From: an uncultured Akkermansia sp.
Lineage (GTDB): Bacteria > Verrucomicrobiota > Verrucomicrobiia > Verrucomicrobiales > Akkermansiaceae
NCBI GenBank assembly: GCA_947589345.1
Contig: CANQAC010000004.1
Span: 1-64,000, forward strand
Reading direction: 5' to 3'
Length of the DNA: 64,000 nt
Under the pieces are notes generated by a model. The model saw nothing but the letters and a program-made list of their open reading frames with translations. It searched no databases and was not told where the DNA came from. The position numbers were made by a program, and so were the translations under genes. Of the stretch, positions 9,137 to 19,666 are shown piece by piece (positions within the stretch are counted from its first letter, which is position 1; each line of letters begins with the position of its first letter).

Positions 9137-10190
9137 GGATATCGCTGACTTTGCAGACTCCCTTGTCGGATGGTTTCAGCAACACGGGCGAGATTATCCA
9201 TGGCGGCGCACAACCGATCCCTGGGCTATTTTGGTGAGTGAAGTCATGTTGCAACAGACCACCATTCCGACAGTCCTGGCACGCTATGATGCATGGATGC
9301 GCTGGTTTCCCACCCCGGCACATTTGGCCGGGGCCAGTGAAGAACAAGCTTTGCGCTCATGGGAGGGCTTGGGATACTATCGACGCGTACGCGCCTTGCA
9401 AGCCACGGCTCGCACCATTGTCCGCGATTATGACGGCTCGTTTCCCCGAGAAGAAAAAGAACTGAGGAACCTGCCGGGCATCGGCTCATACACGGCGGCG
9501 GCTGTACTCAGTTTTGCATACAACCAACCCGCTCCCCTGATTGATGCAAACGTCGCCCGGGTGTTAGCACGCGTGTACAACGACCCAACACCAATCGACA
9601 CAACCGCCGGGCGCAGGCTGTTGAACGAACGCGCGACACAGCTGCTGCACCGCTCCAACCCGCGTGCGTATAACTCCGCGCTTATGGAACTTGGGCAGAC
9701 CATCTGCACCCCGAATCACCCGGGGTGCGACATTTGTCCGGTACAATTCTGTTGCCGCGCAGAACATCCGGAACTTCTCCCGGTGAAAACCGCCAAGCCT
9801 TCGGTCACCCTCGCAGAACATTGGGATATATGGCTGTTTACTCCCCGCGGTCTCCTCATGGAGCAGCAGCCACCTACTGCCCGCCATGCAGGCATGTTCC
9901 GGTTGCCGCGACGTCCGCAATCCATCGCGGAATCCTTTCCACATCTCTGCGATCAGTCATACAGCGTGACCCGCTACAAGGTCACTCGCCATCTGCACCT
10001 TGCGCCTCCCTCCCTTGAGTCTCTCCCCGGTGAGCAATTTATCCCTGTCGACCGACTTTCGGATGTACCTATGGCATCGCCGGATCGCAAGCTCATCCTC
10101 AAGCTGCAACCTGGTCAACTCATCACGCGTGCTCCGAATACTCCACCCCGAGCAGGCAAATGTCGTCGTCCTGCTCCTCCGTCTTCGTAA
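9123..10190 (+). CDS. mutY: A/G-specific adenine glycosylase
   Basis: 'WFQQHGRDYPWRRTTDPWAILVSEVMLQQTTIPTV', HhH 'LRNLPGIGSYTAAAVLSFAY', 4Fe-4S cysteines 'CTPNHPGCDICPVQFCC'. Confidence 0.93.
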   Translation: MKLNRDIADFADSLVGWFQQHGRDYPWRRTTDPWAILVSEVMLQQTTIPTVLARYDAWMRWFPTPAHLAGASEEQALRSWEGLGYYRRVRALQATARTIVRDYDGSFPREEKELRNLPGIGSYTAAAVLSFAYNQPAPLIDANVARVLARVYNDPTPIDTTAGRRLLNERATQLLHRSNPRAYNSALMELGQTICTPNHPGCDICPVQFCCRAEHPELLPVKTAKPSVTLAEHWDIWLFTPRGLLMEQQPPTARHAGMFRLPRRPQSIAESFPHLCDQSYSVTRYKVTRHLHLAPPSLESLPGEQFIPVDRLSDVPMASPDRKLILKLQPGQLITRAPNTPPRAGKCRRPAPPSS

Positions 10191-11772
10191 AGTCGCGCAT
10201 GCCCACCAGTGTATCAATAATCATATCCGCCACACTGGCCGGATTACGAGCAGTCAATCGCTCCATCACGCGCTGCACGCCATATTCCTCGCCATCCCTC
10301 CCTTGAGCCTCCACAAGTCCGTCCGTGTAGAGCATTACCTTCATGCCGTCTTCCGGCGGCAGATCGTATTCGCGGTACATGGCGTTCTCAATGAGTCCCA
10401 GCGCCGGGGAGCGCGGGATTGGCGGTAATATGGTCTGTCCCTCGGCGGATACCACGATAGGCGCAGGATGCCCGGCACCGGAAAGAGTAAGGCGTTGTTT
10501 CTGTAAGTCCAAATACAGGTAGCAAGCTGTCACAAACATCGTGATATTGGCTTTGCTGAAAATGGTGTAGAGCTGGCGATTCAGAGAGGAAAGCAAAAGA
10601 GCCGGTGTATCTGCCAGCCCGGCTACCTGTTCCATCAACCCGCGCAACATGGAAGCAATAAGCGCAGCCCGTACTCCATGTCCCATCACATCGCATATCA
10701 GCATGCCCACCGCAGATTCGCCCACCGGAAACACGTGGAAACAATCCCCAGCCACACCCACACTCGGGCGGTACACATGGTAAAACTTGGCGCTGCGCCC
10801 TTCCCCGCCTGTGCCGTGCCACACACGCGGCGGTATCCGTTCCGGCTGCAGAGCCTGCTGAATCTCGCGCGCAAGTCCTATCTCCTTTTCCAAGGTTCTG
10901 TTACGCTCATCAAGCTGTTCCGCCAGCCGACGAAAGCGGTGCTGAGTTTCCACAAGCTCGGTCACATCTGACGAGATACCGACAATCCCCTTAATGCTGC
11001 CATCTGCAGCATACCATGGAAACTTGGAGAGCTTGCACCAAGAATCCGGCCCACCCTTCCACTTTTCACGGTGAACCCGGTTCGTAATGGGCACGCCGGT
11101 CCGCATGATTTCCAATTCTTCTCGCCGAGCGATTTCAGTCGTTTCGTCCGAAAAAAAGTTTGTATCTCGGCAGCCGATGAGATCTGATGGCGTCGGGACC
11201 CCCATCTTGCGCGCCGTAGCTTCATTTGCCAATACGAACCGCGATTCCCTGTTTTTAAAGTAAATATTGTCCGGCAGATAGTTGATGAGCGTACGAAATA
11301 AATCACGATCCTCCATCGCGTGCATATCCGCCATTTTTCGTCGCGTGATATCTACCCACACACCAACCAGACGTCGCGGGTTCTTGTCTCCATCTCTCTC
11401 CAACAGTCCATTGACACGTATCCACTTCCATCCGCGCGTGCCCTGCCGCAGCAGTCTGACCTCCACCCGCAAAGGCGCCGTGTCGGGGTTCTCAATGTAC
11501 TTCTGCACGGCCGACTGAAAAAATGCGCAGTCTTCTCCATGTATGGTGGTAGCTGCATCCGTAAAGATATTAGGAGCCAACTCATCCACAGACCACCCCA
11601 TCATGCGCAAGCACTGCTCCGTGTAGTAGATCTGCCCTTCCTGAATTTCCCAGCAGTACACTCCCTCCTCCGCAGCCCGTAAAGCCTTGCGCACCATCTC
11701 CCACCGGAAGACTTGGGGGACCTTCTGTCCGCCATGTCCCGCTTTCTCCTCATGATCGCTCATTTGTTTCAT
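10123..11772 (-). CDS. PAS-domain SpoIIE/RsbU-type PP2C phosphatase
   Basis: Two PAS segments followed by 'AREIQQALQPERIPPR...YHVYRPSVGVAGDCFHVFPVGESAVGMLICDVMGHGVRAALIASML...LYTDGLVEAQ'. Confidence 0.88.
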   Translation of the reverse strand: MKQMSDHEEKAGHGGQKVPQVFRWEMVRKALRAAEEGVYCWEIQEGQIYYTEQCLRMMGWSVDELAPNIFTDAATTIHGEDCAFFQSAVQKYIENPDTAPLRVEVRLLRQGTRGWKWIRVNGLLERDGDKNPRRLVGVWVDITRRKMADMHAMEDRDLFRTLINYLPDNIYFKNRESRFVLANEATARKMGVPTPSDLIGCRDTNFFSDETTEIARREELEIMRTGVPITNRVHREKWKGGPDSWCKLSKFPWYAADGSIKGIVGISSDVTELVETQHRFRRLAEQLDERNRTLEKEIGLAREIQQALQPERIPPRVWHGTGGEGRSAKFYHVYRPSVGVAGDCFHVFPVGESAVGMLICDVMGHGVRAALIASMLRGLMEQVAGLADTPALLLSSLNRQLYTIFSKANITMFVTACYLYLDLQKQRLTLSGAGHPAPIVVSAEGQTILPPIPRSPALGLIENAMYREYDLPPEDGMKVMLYTDGLVEAQGRDGEEYGVQRVMERLTARNPASVADMIIDTLVGMRDFTKTEEQDDDICLLGVEYSEHA

Positions 11773-12071
11773 TTTCGCACCTTCTGCCGGATATGCAAGC
11801 AGAAATCTCAGTTCACGTCCTCTTTTTCGTATGCTTGCATTGAAAACTCAATGGGTGAATCTCAGCGAAAATTCCGGCCGCACCGTTGCGAAACGCTGAT
11901 GTACAATAGGGGACATTCGCCATCTATGGCAACAGTGTGGTCTGCCAAACAGCGAATTTGTGAAGTGGCGTCCTCCCACGAAAACGCAGGCCGGAAGTCT
12001 GTCCAAGCTCCTGCAGGGGTGCCCCGGAGCTGCGGGTGTTCCGAGCAGTGAACTTCTCCGCCAGCCTTGAT

Positions 12072-14312
12072 TTATTTCCGGCGGAAGGGAGATTTTTCGT
12101 AGGCAGCACGCATGGCGTCCACATCCGTTTTGAAGGAGGCGTTGATGGCATCGATGCCGGCCAAGTTTTCGCAGCGGAAGAGGGTGTACCAACGAGTACC
12201 CCAAGTATTCCACTCAGGCCATTGTGCTTGCTTGATCTGCCCTTGAGGGGAATAGTAGAGCTTGCCATCATAACTCACCTTAAACCTTTGAACCGTCACA
12301 CACCCGGATGTAGAAGATTGTCGGTTCGGAGGATAAACGAATTTCCCATCTGCCTGAAAGAGCAATTTGTTCGCCTCTGACAACCATGAGTAACGCACTT
12401 CCTCTGGCATTTCGCTCAGAATATGCGTAGCGGTTTGCACAGCAAGGTCTTTTAGTTCCTTTTTATAGGGACCGACAAGCATCTCGTACCCGACAACCTG
12501 CGCCGCCTCGGTGGCCACTGTCCAGAATTTCGTTGCCTCGTCAGTCATGGTCTTTGCCTCGGAAATCTTGCGCTCCCGTCCTTGCGAATCCACGAAGAGG
12601 GCTTCTTCATCCGCAACATGAAGCGCCTTGTAGGCAGTTTCCTTACCCTGCGCATAACAGAGCTCTCCCACCTCCGCAAGCCATGCGCGTCGTAAATCAA
12701 CAGGCATTTTTCGCAGCGCTTCCCTTCCCGCCGCATACTGCGCAGTCTTTTGCGACGCCTGCCCTTCCAGTGAGGTACTGCCCATGGCTGTGTTTTGCGC
12801 GGACTCCGCCGTACTTATTTGTTCTCCATCCTTGGCGGGAGGAATGTACTGGAGTACCTCTTCCCTGCCCAGGATCCGAGAACAGAGTACGACCAATCGC
12901 CTCGTTTGCAGCCACGGGCCAAATTGGTCGATCAAATTAAATGGCCACTTTTTCCCTCTTGAATCTATAAAATAACTCCCCCTTGCATCAACTGCCGGGA
13001 TAACCCATTTGCGACTAAAGGTCTCAATTGTGAAATGTCTCTCCTTTATATCCTCCTCCGGAGATCCATCGGCCTTTATAAACGTGCGAGTGAGCCAGGC
13101 GCGCGCAAGTTCACGCAACAGCGGAGGCATCTGCTTGAAGCGATCCTCGGCAATACGCCGCGCCATCTGGCTGATCGGCTCCGCGTAGTGTTCCAAAATC
13201 ATCTCGTGAGGAATTTGCTGTAAAATGCCGGGCTTGGAATTATCTACTATATCCTGGTGACTGGTTAACCTCTCTCCACTCGGCAAATAAATAATCACAC
13301 CCGGATTCAGCCATCCGTACGTGTAGTTATACCCTGCGAATTCGTGACTGGAAAAATAAAGCCCCATGGCTGCGGCTATTTTGGAGTACTTTTGCTTTTC
13401 CGGGCAACTATCCAACATCTCATCTGCCGCCGCTAACAACGCTTCGCCAGCCGCCTCTCTTTGCTCTTTTAATTGCTCCTTTCTTCCCCTATAATGCTTG
13501 CTCATGGCCTCTACCTCCTCCGGGAAAAGAGCCAAAATATCCTGCGCACCGATGAGATTTTCACAGCGCCGCACCATATCACGCCAACGTTGTTTCTGGG
13601 GGTCAGCCGCGAAAGCCTCCTGCAAGGAACATTCCCGCCCCTCCGGATTCATGAAGGAGTAGCCATCTCTCGTACTCCCGTTGTACTTCACAACAATCCC
13701 ACAATCAAGTCTTGTCCATGAACCATAACCCGTTGCGGACAGGATTGTGCCATCCGTTTTGTAGATCATTCTGCCAATGGATGCTAAGAGAGCTTGCCTT
13801 GTAACGGCTGGCATATTCTTCAGCAAGTATTTCGCCGTGTTTTGTACGATGCGGGTGACTCCTTTTGCAAAAAAATAGAGAGGAACCTCCGGTTTAAATT
13901 GGACAGTTTTTGAGTAAATTTCCACCCATTGACCTTCCCTGAGCTTGTTTACGGCATCAATCCAAGTCGAAAGTCGCTTTGTCCGACCAACAAACAGCGA
14001 ATCTTGATAAATACCCGGACGTCCACCGAGCTGTCTCATGGCAGCGGCACCGTCTTTCTTGAAGAAAAGGCCCAATTGTTCGCATACATAACAATCTGCT
14101 GTCCCAGCCGGCATTTGCTTGATTTTTTTGACAAGCTCCGTGAGTTCCATACGCTGTTTCCCCTTAATGTTAGAAACATCCGCCGGTTTGTATTCTGCCC
14201 ATGATACGTTCCCGAACATCACCAACAGGAGAAAGCTCCATATCACTATTTTTTTAGTTTTTCCTATACAAAAATACATCTTCTTCACGTAAGGCGAGTA
14301 AAAACAACTCAT
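12072..14312 (-). CDS. Exported protein of unknown function with ~six degenerate repeats
   Basis: Signal peptide (IVIWSFLLLVMFGNVSWA); recurrent MPxxxRxxWL...ADG...DxxG...RCENLxGxxxI modules. Confidence 0.75.
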   Translation of the reverse strand: MSCFYSPYVKKMYFCIGKTKKIVIWSFLLLVMFGNVSWAEYKPADVSNIKGKQRMELTELVKKIKQMPAGTADCYVCEQLGLFFKKDGAAAMRQLGGRPGIYQDSLFVGRTKRLSTWIDAVNKLREGQWVEIYSKTVQFKPEVPLYFFAKGVTRIVQNTAKYLLKNMPAVTRQALLASIGRMIYKTDGTILSATGYGSWTRLDCGIVVKYNGSTRDGYSFMNPEGRECSLQEAFAADPQKQRWRDMVRRCENLIGAQDILALFPEEVEAMSKHYRGRKEQLKEQREAAGEALLAAADEMLDSCPEKQKYSKIAAAMGLYFSSHEFAGYNYTYGWLNPGVIIYLPSGERLTSHQDIVDNSKPGILQQIPHEMILEHYAEPISQMARRIAEDRFKQMPPLLRELARAWLTRTFIKADGSPEEDIKERHFTIETFSRKWVIPAVDARGSYFIDSRGKKWPFNLIDQFGPWLQTRRLVVLCSRILGREEVLQYIPPAKDGEQISTAESAQNTAMGSTSLEGQASQKTAQYAAGREALRKMPVDLRRAWLAEVGELCYAQGKETAYKALHVADEEALFVDSQGRERKISEAKTMTDEATKFWTVATEAAQVVGYEMLVGPYKKELKDLAVQTATHILSEMPEEVRYSWLSEANKLLFQADGKFVYPPNRQSSTSGCVTVQRFKVSYDGKLYYSPQGQIKQAQWPEWNTWGTRWYTLFRCENLAGIDAINASFKTDVDAMRAAYEKSPFRRK

Positions 14313-14530
14313 ATAGAGAAAAATGAAAACACGGGGAAAATAGGAGAACTAAAAAACTCAACACCTGCAATATCAACATGTTACACCAAACAGAAAGAGG
14401 GTAACAAGATACCGCGTTTTGAGTTTGCGTCGGCGCCGTAACCGCCAGACGAGAGAATACTATCATCAAAAGGAAGTCATGTCAAATAAAATGTGAACAT
14501 CAAAAATCCGGAAATGGAGAAGCTTGGCGC

Positions 14531-14559
14531 TTGCGCATAGCAGGGGTTGGTGGTATGAT
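14531..14559 (+). promoter_or_regulatory. Candidate promoter of suf operon (normal-length leader)
   Basis: TTGCGC-17-TATGAT about 59 nt before the sufC ATG. Confidence 0.45.
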
Positions 14560-14618
14560 AGCGCGCGCCGGAGAACCTCAGCAATTTCCCCGACGCGAAT
14601 CCTACAAGCTGATCTGTT

Positions 14619-15368
14619 ATGAGCCTTGTCATCAAGAACCTGCACGCTTCCCTGAAAGATGGTCACGAAATCCTGAGCGGCGTGAATCTGGAACTGCCCA
14701 GCGGCCAGGTCCACGCCATCATGGGTCCCAATGGTTCTGGCAAAAGCACTCTCTCCAAAGTACTTTGCGGACACCCGGATTATATAGTGACCGCCGGCTC
14801 TGCTGAACTTGACGGTCAAGATCTGCTCTCTATGACGCCGGATGCGCGCGGTCGAGCGGGGCTTTTTCTGGCCTTTCAATACCCTGTGGAAGTACCGGGT
14901 GTGACCAATGCGAACTTTCTACGAGCTGCGCTCAAGGCCCGCATGCCGGGGGGCGAAGAGCTTGATGCCGTGGCCTATTACAAGCGATTACGTACGGTCA
15001 TGAAGGATCTGAATATGGATACTAAGTTCTCTTCGCGAGCTGTCAACGAAGGATTTTCCGGCGGCGAAAAAAAACGCAATGAAGTGCTGCAAATGCTCAT
15101 GCTCGAACCGCTTTGCGCGATATTGGATGAAACAGACAGTGGGCTGGACGTGGACGCGCTTCGCATTGTTTCGCAGGGAGTGAACTCCATGCGCGCCCCT
15201 TTCCGCAGTTTTTTGGTGATCACGCACTACAAACGCCTGCTTGACTACATTGTCCCGGACGTGGTGCACATATTCCATCGGGGACGTATTGAGCGCAGTG
15301 GCGGTCGAGAACTTGTGGGTTATATTGAAGAACACGGATTTGATTTTCTGAAGGAAGAAGACGCATGA
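14619..15368 (+). CDS. sufC: Fe-S cluster assembly ATPase SufC
   Basis: ABC ATPase: Walker [10 protein letters not shown], '[39 protein letters not shown]'. Confidence 0.96.
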   Translation: MSLVIKNLHASLKDGHEILSGVNLELPSGQVHAIMGPNGSGKSTLSKVLCGHPDYIVTAGSAELDGQDLLSMTPDARGRAGLFLAFQYPVEVPGVTNANFLRAALKARMPGGEELDAVAYYKRLRTVMKDLNMDTKFSSRAVNEGFSGGEKKRNEVLQMLMLEPLCAILDETDSGLDVDALRIVSQGVNSMRAPFRSFLVITHYKRLLDYIVPDVVHIFHRGRIERSGGRELVGYIEEHGFDFLKEEDA

Positions 15369-16774
15369 GCGATAAATTGCCAACCGTACCGCCGCAAGAT
15401 GTACGCGGCGATTTTTCGTTTCCAGAGCAGCATGCGTACGACGCAGGCTACGGCCTCACTGAAAACACTATCGACTACATCTGCGACGCCAAGGGCGAAC
15501 CGGATTGGTTGCGCAACTTTCGTAAAACTGCACTTGATAAGTTCCGCAAAATGCCCCAACCCCTGCACTGGGCGCCTCAGGAAATTGCCGCGCTGGACTT
15601 TGATAAAATTCGCTACTACCTGGCACAGGGTATCCCCGCTCGAAAGAGTTGGGACGACGTCCCGGATGATGTGAAGCGCACTTTTGAGCGCCTCGGTGTG
15701 CCGGAGCAGGAGCGAGCTTTTCTCGCCGGTGTGGATGCGCAGTACGACTCCGAGACAGCCTATAAAAACATGCGCGAGGAACTCTCCAAAAAAGGCGTCA
15801 TCTTTGTGAACCCTACGGAAGGTCTCAGCGAGTTTGAAAGCGTCTTCCGCCCGTGGTTCGGAAAAGTCATCCCCATGGGCGACAATAAATATTCAGCTCT
15901 CAACAACGCTGCATTCTCCGGAGGTTCCTTTATTTACGTACCCAAAGGAGTGAAACTAGCACAGCCGTTGCAGGCCTATTTCCGCATCAATTCCGAAAGC
16001 ATCGGGCAATTTGAACGCACCCTCATCATTGCTGATGAAGGTGCAGAACTCATGTACATGGAGGGCTGCACTGCGCCAAAATATGACAGTGCTACCTTAC
16101 ACTCCGGTGTCGTCGAACTGGTCGCTCTCCCCGGCGCTAAGATCCAGTACGTCACCGTGCAAAATTGGGCCACGAATGTCTATAACCTCGTTATTCAACG
16201 AGGTTTAGCTATGCAGAATGCCGAAATTCGCTGGATCGACTGCAATATCGGCTCGGGTGTCACCATGAAATATCCCGCTGTCATCCTGCAGGGTAGAAAA
16301 GCGCGTGGGGAAGTGGTGAGCATTTCTATTGCCCGCGACGGTCAAGTGCAGGACACGGGTGCGCGCATGATCCATGCTGCCCCGGAGACAACCTCCAACA
16401 TCGTGGCTAAATCCATCTCCATCGGCCGTGGACGCGCCAGTTACCGCGGAGAGGTGCGCGTGCAACCCGGTGCAGCAGGCTGCCGCAACCACACGGAATG
16501 CGATGCTCTGCTGCTGCACGCTGAAAGCCGCACAGACACTTACCCTGCCATTAGCGTGCATGGGGATAGCTCCGGTGTGCAACACGAAGCATCCGTATCT
16601 CAAGTGGATGAGGAGATGCTCTTTTACATGCAGCAGCGCGGTCTTACTCGCGCCCAAGCTATGAGTCTTGCAGTGAATGGTTTTATCAACAGTCTTGTCA
16701 ATGAGTTCCCCATGGAGTACTCTGTGGAACTGCGCAGACTTATTGACATGGAAATGGAGGATTCTATCGGCTGA
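15365..16774 (+). CDS. sufB: Fe-S cluster assembly protein SufB
   Basis: SufB/SufD core '[52 protein letters not shown]'; ATGA overlap with sufC. Confidence 0.96.
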   Translation: MSDKLPTVPPQDVRGDFSFPEQHAYDAGYGLTENTIDYICDAKGEPDWLRNFRKTALDKFRKMPQPLHWAPQEIAALDFDKIRYYLAQGIPARKSWDDVPDDVKRTFERLGVPEQERAFLAGVDAQYDSETAYKNMREELSKKGVIFVNPTEGLSEFESVFRPWFGKVIPMGDNKYSALNNAAFSGGSFIYVPKGVKLAQPLQAYFRINSESIGQFERTLIIADEGAELMYMEGCTAPKYDSATLHSGVVELVALPGAKIQYVTVQNWATNVYNLVIQRGLAMQNAEIRWIDCNIGSGVTMKYPAVILQGRKARGEVVSISIARDGQVQDTGARMIHAAPETTSNIVAKSISIGRGRASYRGEVRVQPGAAGCRNHTECDALLLHAESRTDTYPAISVHGDSSGVQHEASVSQVDEEMLFYMQQRGLTRAQAMSLAVNGFINSLVNEFPMEYSVELRRLIDMEMEDSIG

Positions 16775-17793
16775 TGCATGCGAGCGACATAGAATCCGTC
16801 TCTCTACCAACTCGTCTGAACGAAGATTGGCGGTTCGGGCAACCTCACATACGCGCCCCACAGCTGGCGGAACTGATTGATCGGGCTCGCCAACTTGACA
16901 TGGACGGTTCCGCCTTGCCGGATGGCGTGCAACTGGAAGAATGCACGGCAGACGTCCTCCCCACCGTCGGATCGGATGCTCTGATGCAGCGTGCCTTGGC
17001 GAGACTGAAGCGCGGTCATTGTCTGAAGATTGCAGATGGTTCTCACCTGCCACAGCCTATCGTCCTGCGAAGTGAAGCACATGGCGCGCAAGTGCAATAC
17101 CTGCGCGTTGTCGTGGGAGCCGGAACCCAGTTGCACCTCATCGAAGAACACGCTCATAACGAAAACTCAATGCTGGTGTGTCTTCGCCACTACGAACTCC
17201 TACCCGGCGCCACCCTGCGCCTTGAGCAACGAGAAAATGGATCCGGCTGCTCGCACACCCTCTGTGTCACCTCTTGCTCCTGCGCAAGTGATACGCGTCT
17301 CTGCCTACTGAGCACGCACAGCGACTTCACATGGGCACGCCATGAAAGCACACTGAACTTAACGGCGCCGAGAGCAGAAGCTCTGCTGCTTTCCGCTAAC
17401 CGACTACGTGGCAAACAGTGTCTGGATATGCGTTCCCTGCAATTACATTCATCCCCTGAGTGCAAGAGTCGTTTGCTCTGCAAAAATGTGGCTGATGAGC
17501 AGTCAACAGCCATTTTCGGAGGAAATATCCGCGTGCAACCCCGCTCACACAATACGGATGCCTACCTCTCCAACCTCAACTTGCTGCTCAGCCCTCACGC
17601 CACCGTACACTCCCTGCCCATGCTTGAGATACTGGCCGATCGCGTACGTTGCTCCCACGGCGCGGCTTCTGCACCGCTAGACGCTGAGCAGCTCTTTTAC
17701 CTGCTATCTCGAGGCATCAATCTTGCGGACGCACGAGCAATCCTTTCTGAGGCTTTCCTAGCTGACGTCCGGCTCCAATTTGAACAATTTTGA
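16774..17793 (+). CDS. sufD: Fe-S cluster assembly protein SufD
   Basis: Downstream of sufB; C-term 'DEQSTAIFGGNIRVQPRSHNTDAYLSNLNLLLSPHATVHSLPMLEILADRVRCSHGAA'. Confidence 0.92.
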   Translation: MHASDIESVSLPTRLNEDWRFGQPHIRAPQLAELIDRARQLDMDGSALPDGVQLEECTADVLPTVGSDALMQRALARLKRGHCLKIADGSHLPQPIVLRSEAHGAQVQYLRVVVGAGTQLHLIEEHAHNENSMLVCLRHYELLPGATLRLEQRENGSGCSHTLCVTSCSCASDTRLCLLSTHSDFTWARHESTLNLTAPRAEALLLSANRLRGKQCLDMRSLQLHSSPECKSRLLCKNVADEQSTAIFGGNIRVQPRSHNTDAYLSNLNLLLSPHATVHSLPMLEILADRVRCSHGAASAPLDAEQLFYLLSRGINLADARAILSEAFLADVRLQFEQF

Positions 17794-17803
17794 CCTCTCC
17801 CTC

Positions 17804-19657
17804 CTATGGACGGCGCAGACGTCTGGACAGGGCGCCGACGAACATGGTAAGTTCAGGCACGCGTATGAAGTAGGCCGCTATGAGATACAACAAGCCGGCT
17901 ACAGCACCGGCAAGCGCCAGCGTCGCAAGACGCCACCAGAAGCTCCATCGCACAAACCCTTCGAAATAACACTCTCGGACTGTATAGCAGAATACGCCCA
18001 ACACAAGTGCAGCAGCTGCAATTCGCAATAGCCCCGGTACCAACACACGCAGTGACATGCTGCCCAACAAACGGCCAAGGTATATGAAGAAGAAGAGAAA
18101 ATTAATGGTTGTAATGCAGGAAGTGGTAAAAGCAAGCCACTGTACTCCAAGTCCGAGGACATGTACGTATAAGTAATTTAGCCCTATTGATATACAGCAG
18201 GTAACGACCGCCAGGAACGCCGGCGCCCACGGTCGCTCCAGCGCCATGAATACCGGCTGCAGTACCTTCATGCCCGCATATCCTAACAACCCCAGAGAGT
18301 AAGCCGACAATACCGACCCGCATAAAACGGACGCCTGCGTATCAAACCGCAACCGTTGGTAGAAGAGACTCACTATTTCCTGCCCCCACAACCCTAACAC
18401 CAGAGCTGATGGAACTGCGAAAAAAGCCATAAATTGCAACGCCTCCGCCAACCGCAGGGAGATATCCTGCTTGCTGGAACTAACTGAAAGACGCGACACA
18501 TCCGGCAAAACCACCATACCGATGGCAACGCCGAAAAGCGCCACAGGAAGCTGCCAAAGGTGAAAAGCGGAAGTGAGGGCCGTGACAGAACCATCAGGCA
18601 AAAAGAGGGCAAAGGTATTATTGACAAAAACATTCACTTGGGTGATGCCGGCGGCAATCATCCCCGGCAGCATGAGATTCCATACCAGCCGCACACGATC
18701 ATCTGAAAAACGCGGCAATCCCCTGCGCCATGTGAGAGCGATATCCCAATGAGGGCGGTAACCAAGCTTGCGCAACTTGGGCAACTGCACCAGCACCTGA
18801 GCCAGCCCGCCGCATAACACAGCCACCGCAAAGCCATACAACGCGTCTGGTCCAAAGTGAGGGTCAATCCACCACCCCACGAACAGGCCCACTCCGATGG
18901 TGGTCAGATTAAACGCAGCACTCGCCAAATTTGGCAGCCCGAAGATACAAAAAACATTCATCACTCCCATACATATAGCCGAAAGTGATGCAAGCAAGAT
19001 AAATGGCCACATAATACGGCACAAATCCGTGGCAAGATCCATGAAGGAACGATATTCCACATGCAGCACACCTGCCCGTCCCCCGCGTCCCACTGAAAGC
19101 AGCACCTGATCCCCTACGTGAACTTTGTTGAGAGCCTGCGCCCGCACACAGCTCTCCCGCGATACTCCTTTCAGAGGAGCCTCCACCAAAAAATGCGCCG
19201 TCTTCCCGCCATCCAGTCTCGCGGTAGTTCCCTGATAAACGGCTTGCGTATCTGTCACTTCCCGCTGCACGAGTGGATCACTCAGCTGCAGCTCAACCGC
19301 TATCTTTTCCGGGTACAGCCATTGCATGAGCACCCCGGTCAGTAGAACACCCACAACCACAATGCACACCATCAGTGCGGTAAGCTGCGAAATGACACGG
19401 TGTGCCATCGTCCACGCCTGTTCATCCCCTTCCTTCTCCTTCACTTTACTCATAACGCTCGTAAAGCTCTGGGAAAGAGCTCCTTCCGCAAAAATATCAC
19501 GCAGCATATTGGGCAGACGAAATGCCGTCAAGAACGCATCCAGCGCCCCGGTAGCCCCGAAAAGAGCCGTATAAGTCATCTCACGCAACAGTCCGGTGAA
19601 GCGACAACAAAATATGGTGGCGGTCGCTATCAAACTCTTGCGATGCAGGGATGACAT
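17804..19657 (-). CDS. murJ: Lipid II flippase MurJ with inserted domain
   Basis: 'FRLPNMLRDIFAEGALSQSFTSVMS', 'RIMWPFILLASLSAICMGVMN' and the MVF-family TM pattern; extra ~85 aa at residues ~118-205. Confidence 0.92.
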   Translation of the reverse strand: MSSLHRKSLIATATIFCCRFTGLLREMTYTALFGATGALDAFLTAFRLPNMLRDIFAEGALSQSFTSVMSKVKEKEGDEQAWTMAHRVISQLTALMVCIVVVGVLLTGVLMQWLYPEKIAVELQLSDPLVQREVTDTQAVYQGTTARLDGGKTAHFLVEAPLKGVSRESCVRAQALNKVHVGDQVLLSVGRGGRAGVLHVEYRSFMDLATDLCRIMWPFILLASLSAICMGVMNVFCIFGLPNLASAAFNLTTIGVGLFVGWWIDPHFGPDALYGFAVAVLCGGLAQVLVQLPKLRKLGYRPHWDIALTWRRGLPRFSDDRVRLVWNLMLPGMIAAGITQVNVFVNNTFALFLPDGSVTALTSAFHLWQLPVALFGVAIGMVVLPDVSRLSVSSSKQDISLRLAEALQFMAFFAVPSALVLGLWGQEIVSLFYQRLRFDTQASVLCGSVLSAYSLGLLGYAGMKVLQPVFMALERPWAPAFLAVVTCCISIGLNYLYVHVLGLGVQWLAFTTSCITTINFLFFFIYLGRLLGSMSLRVLVPGLLRIAAAALVLGVFCYTVRECYFEGFVRWSFWWRLATLALAGAVAGLLYLIAAYFIRVPELTMFVGALSRRLRRP

Positions 19658-19666
19658 GCAGCGTAC

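Noticed and set aside
16205-17053. 282-aa reverse ORF across sufB/sufD
   Set aside because: Antisense to two well-supported SUF genes.
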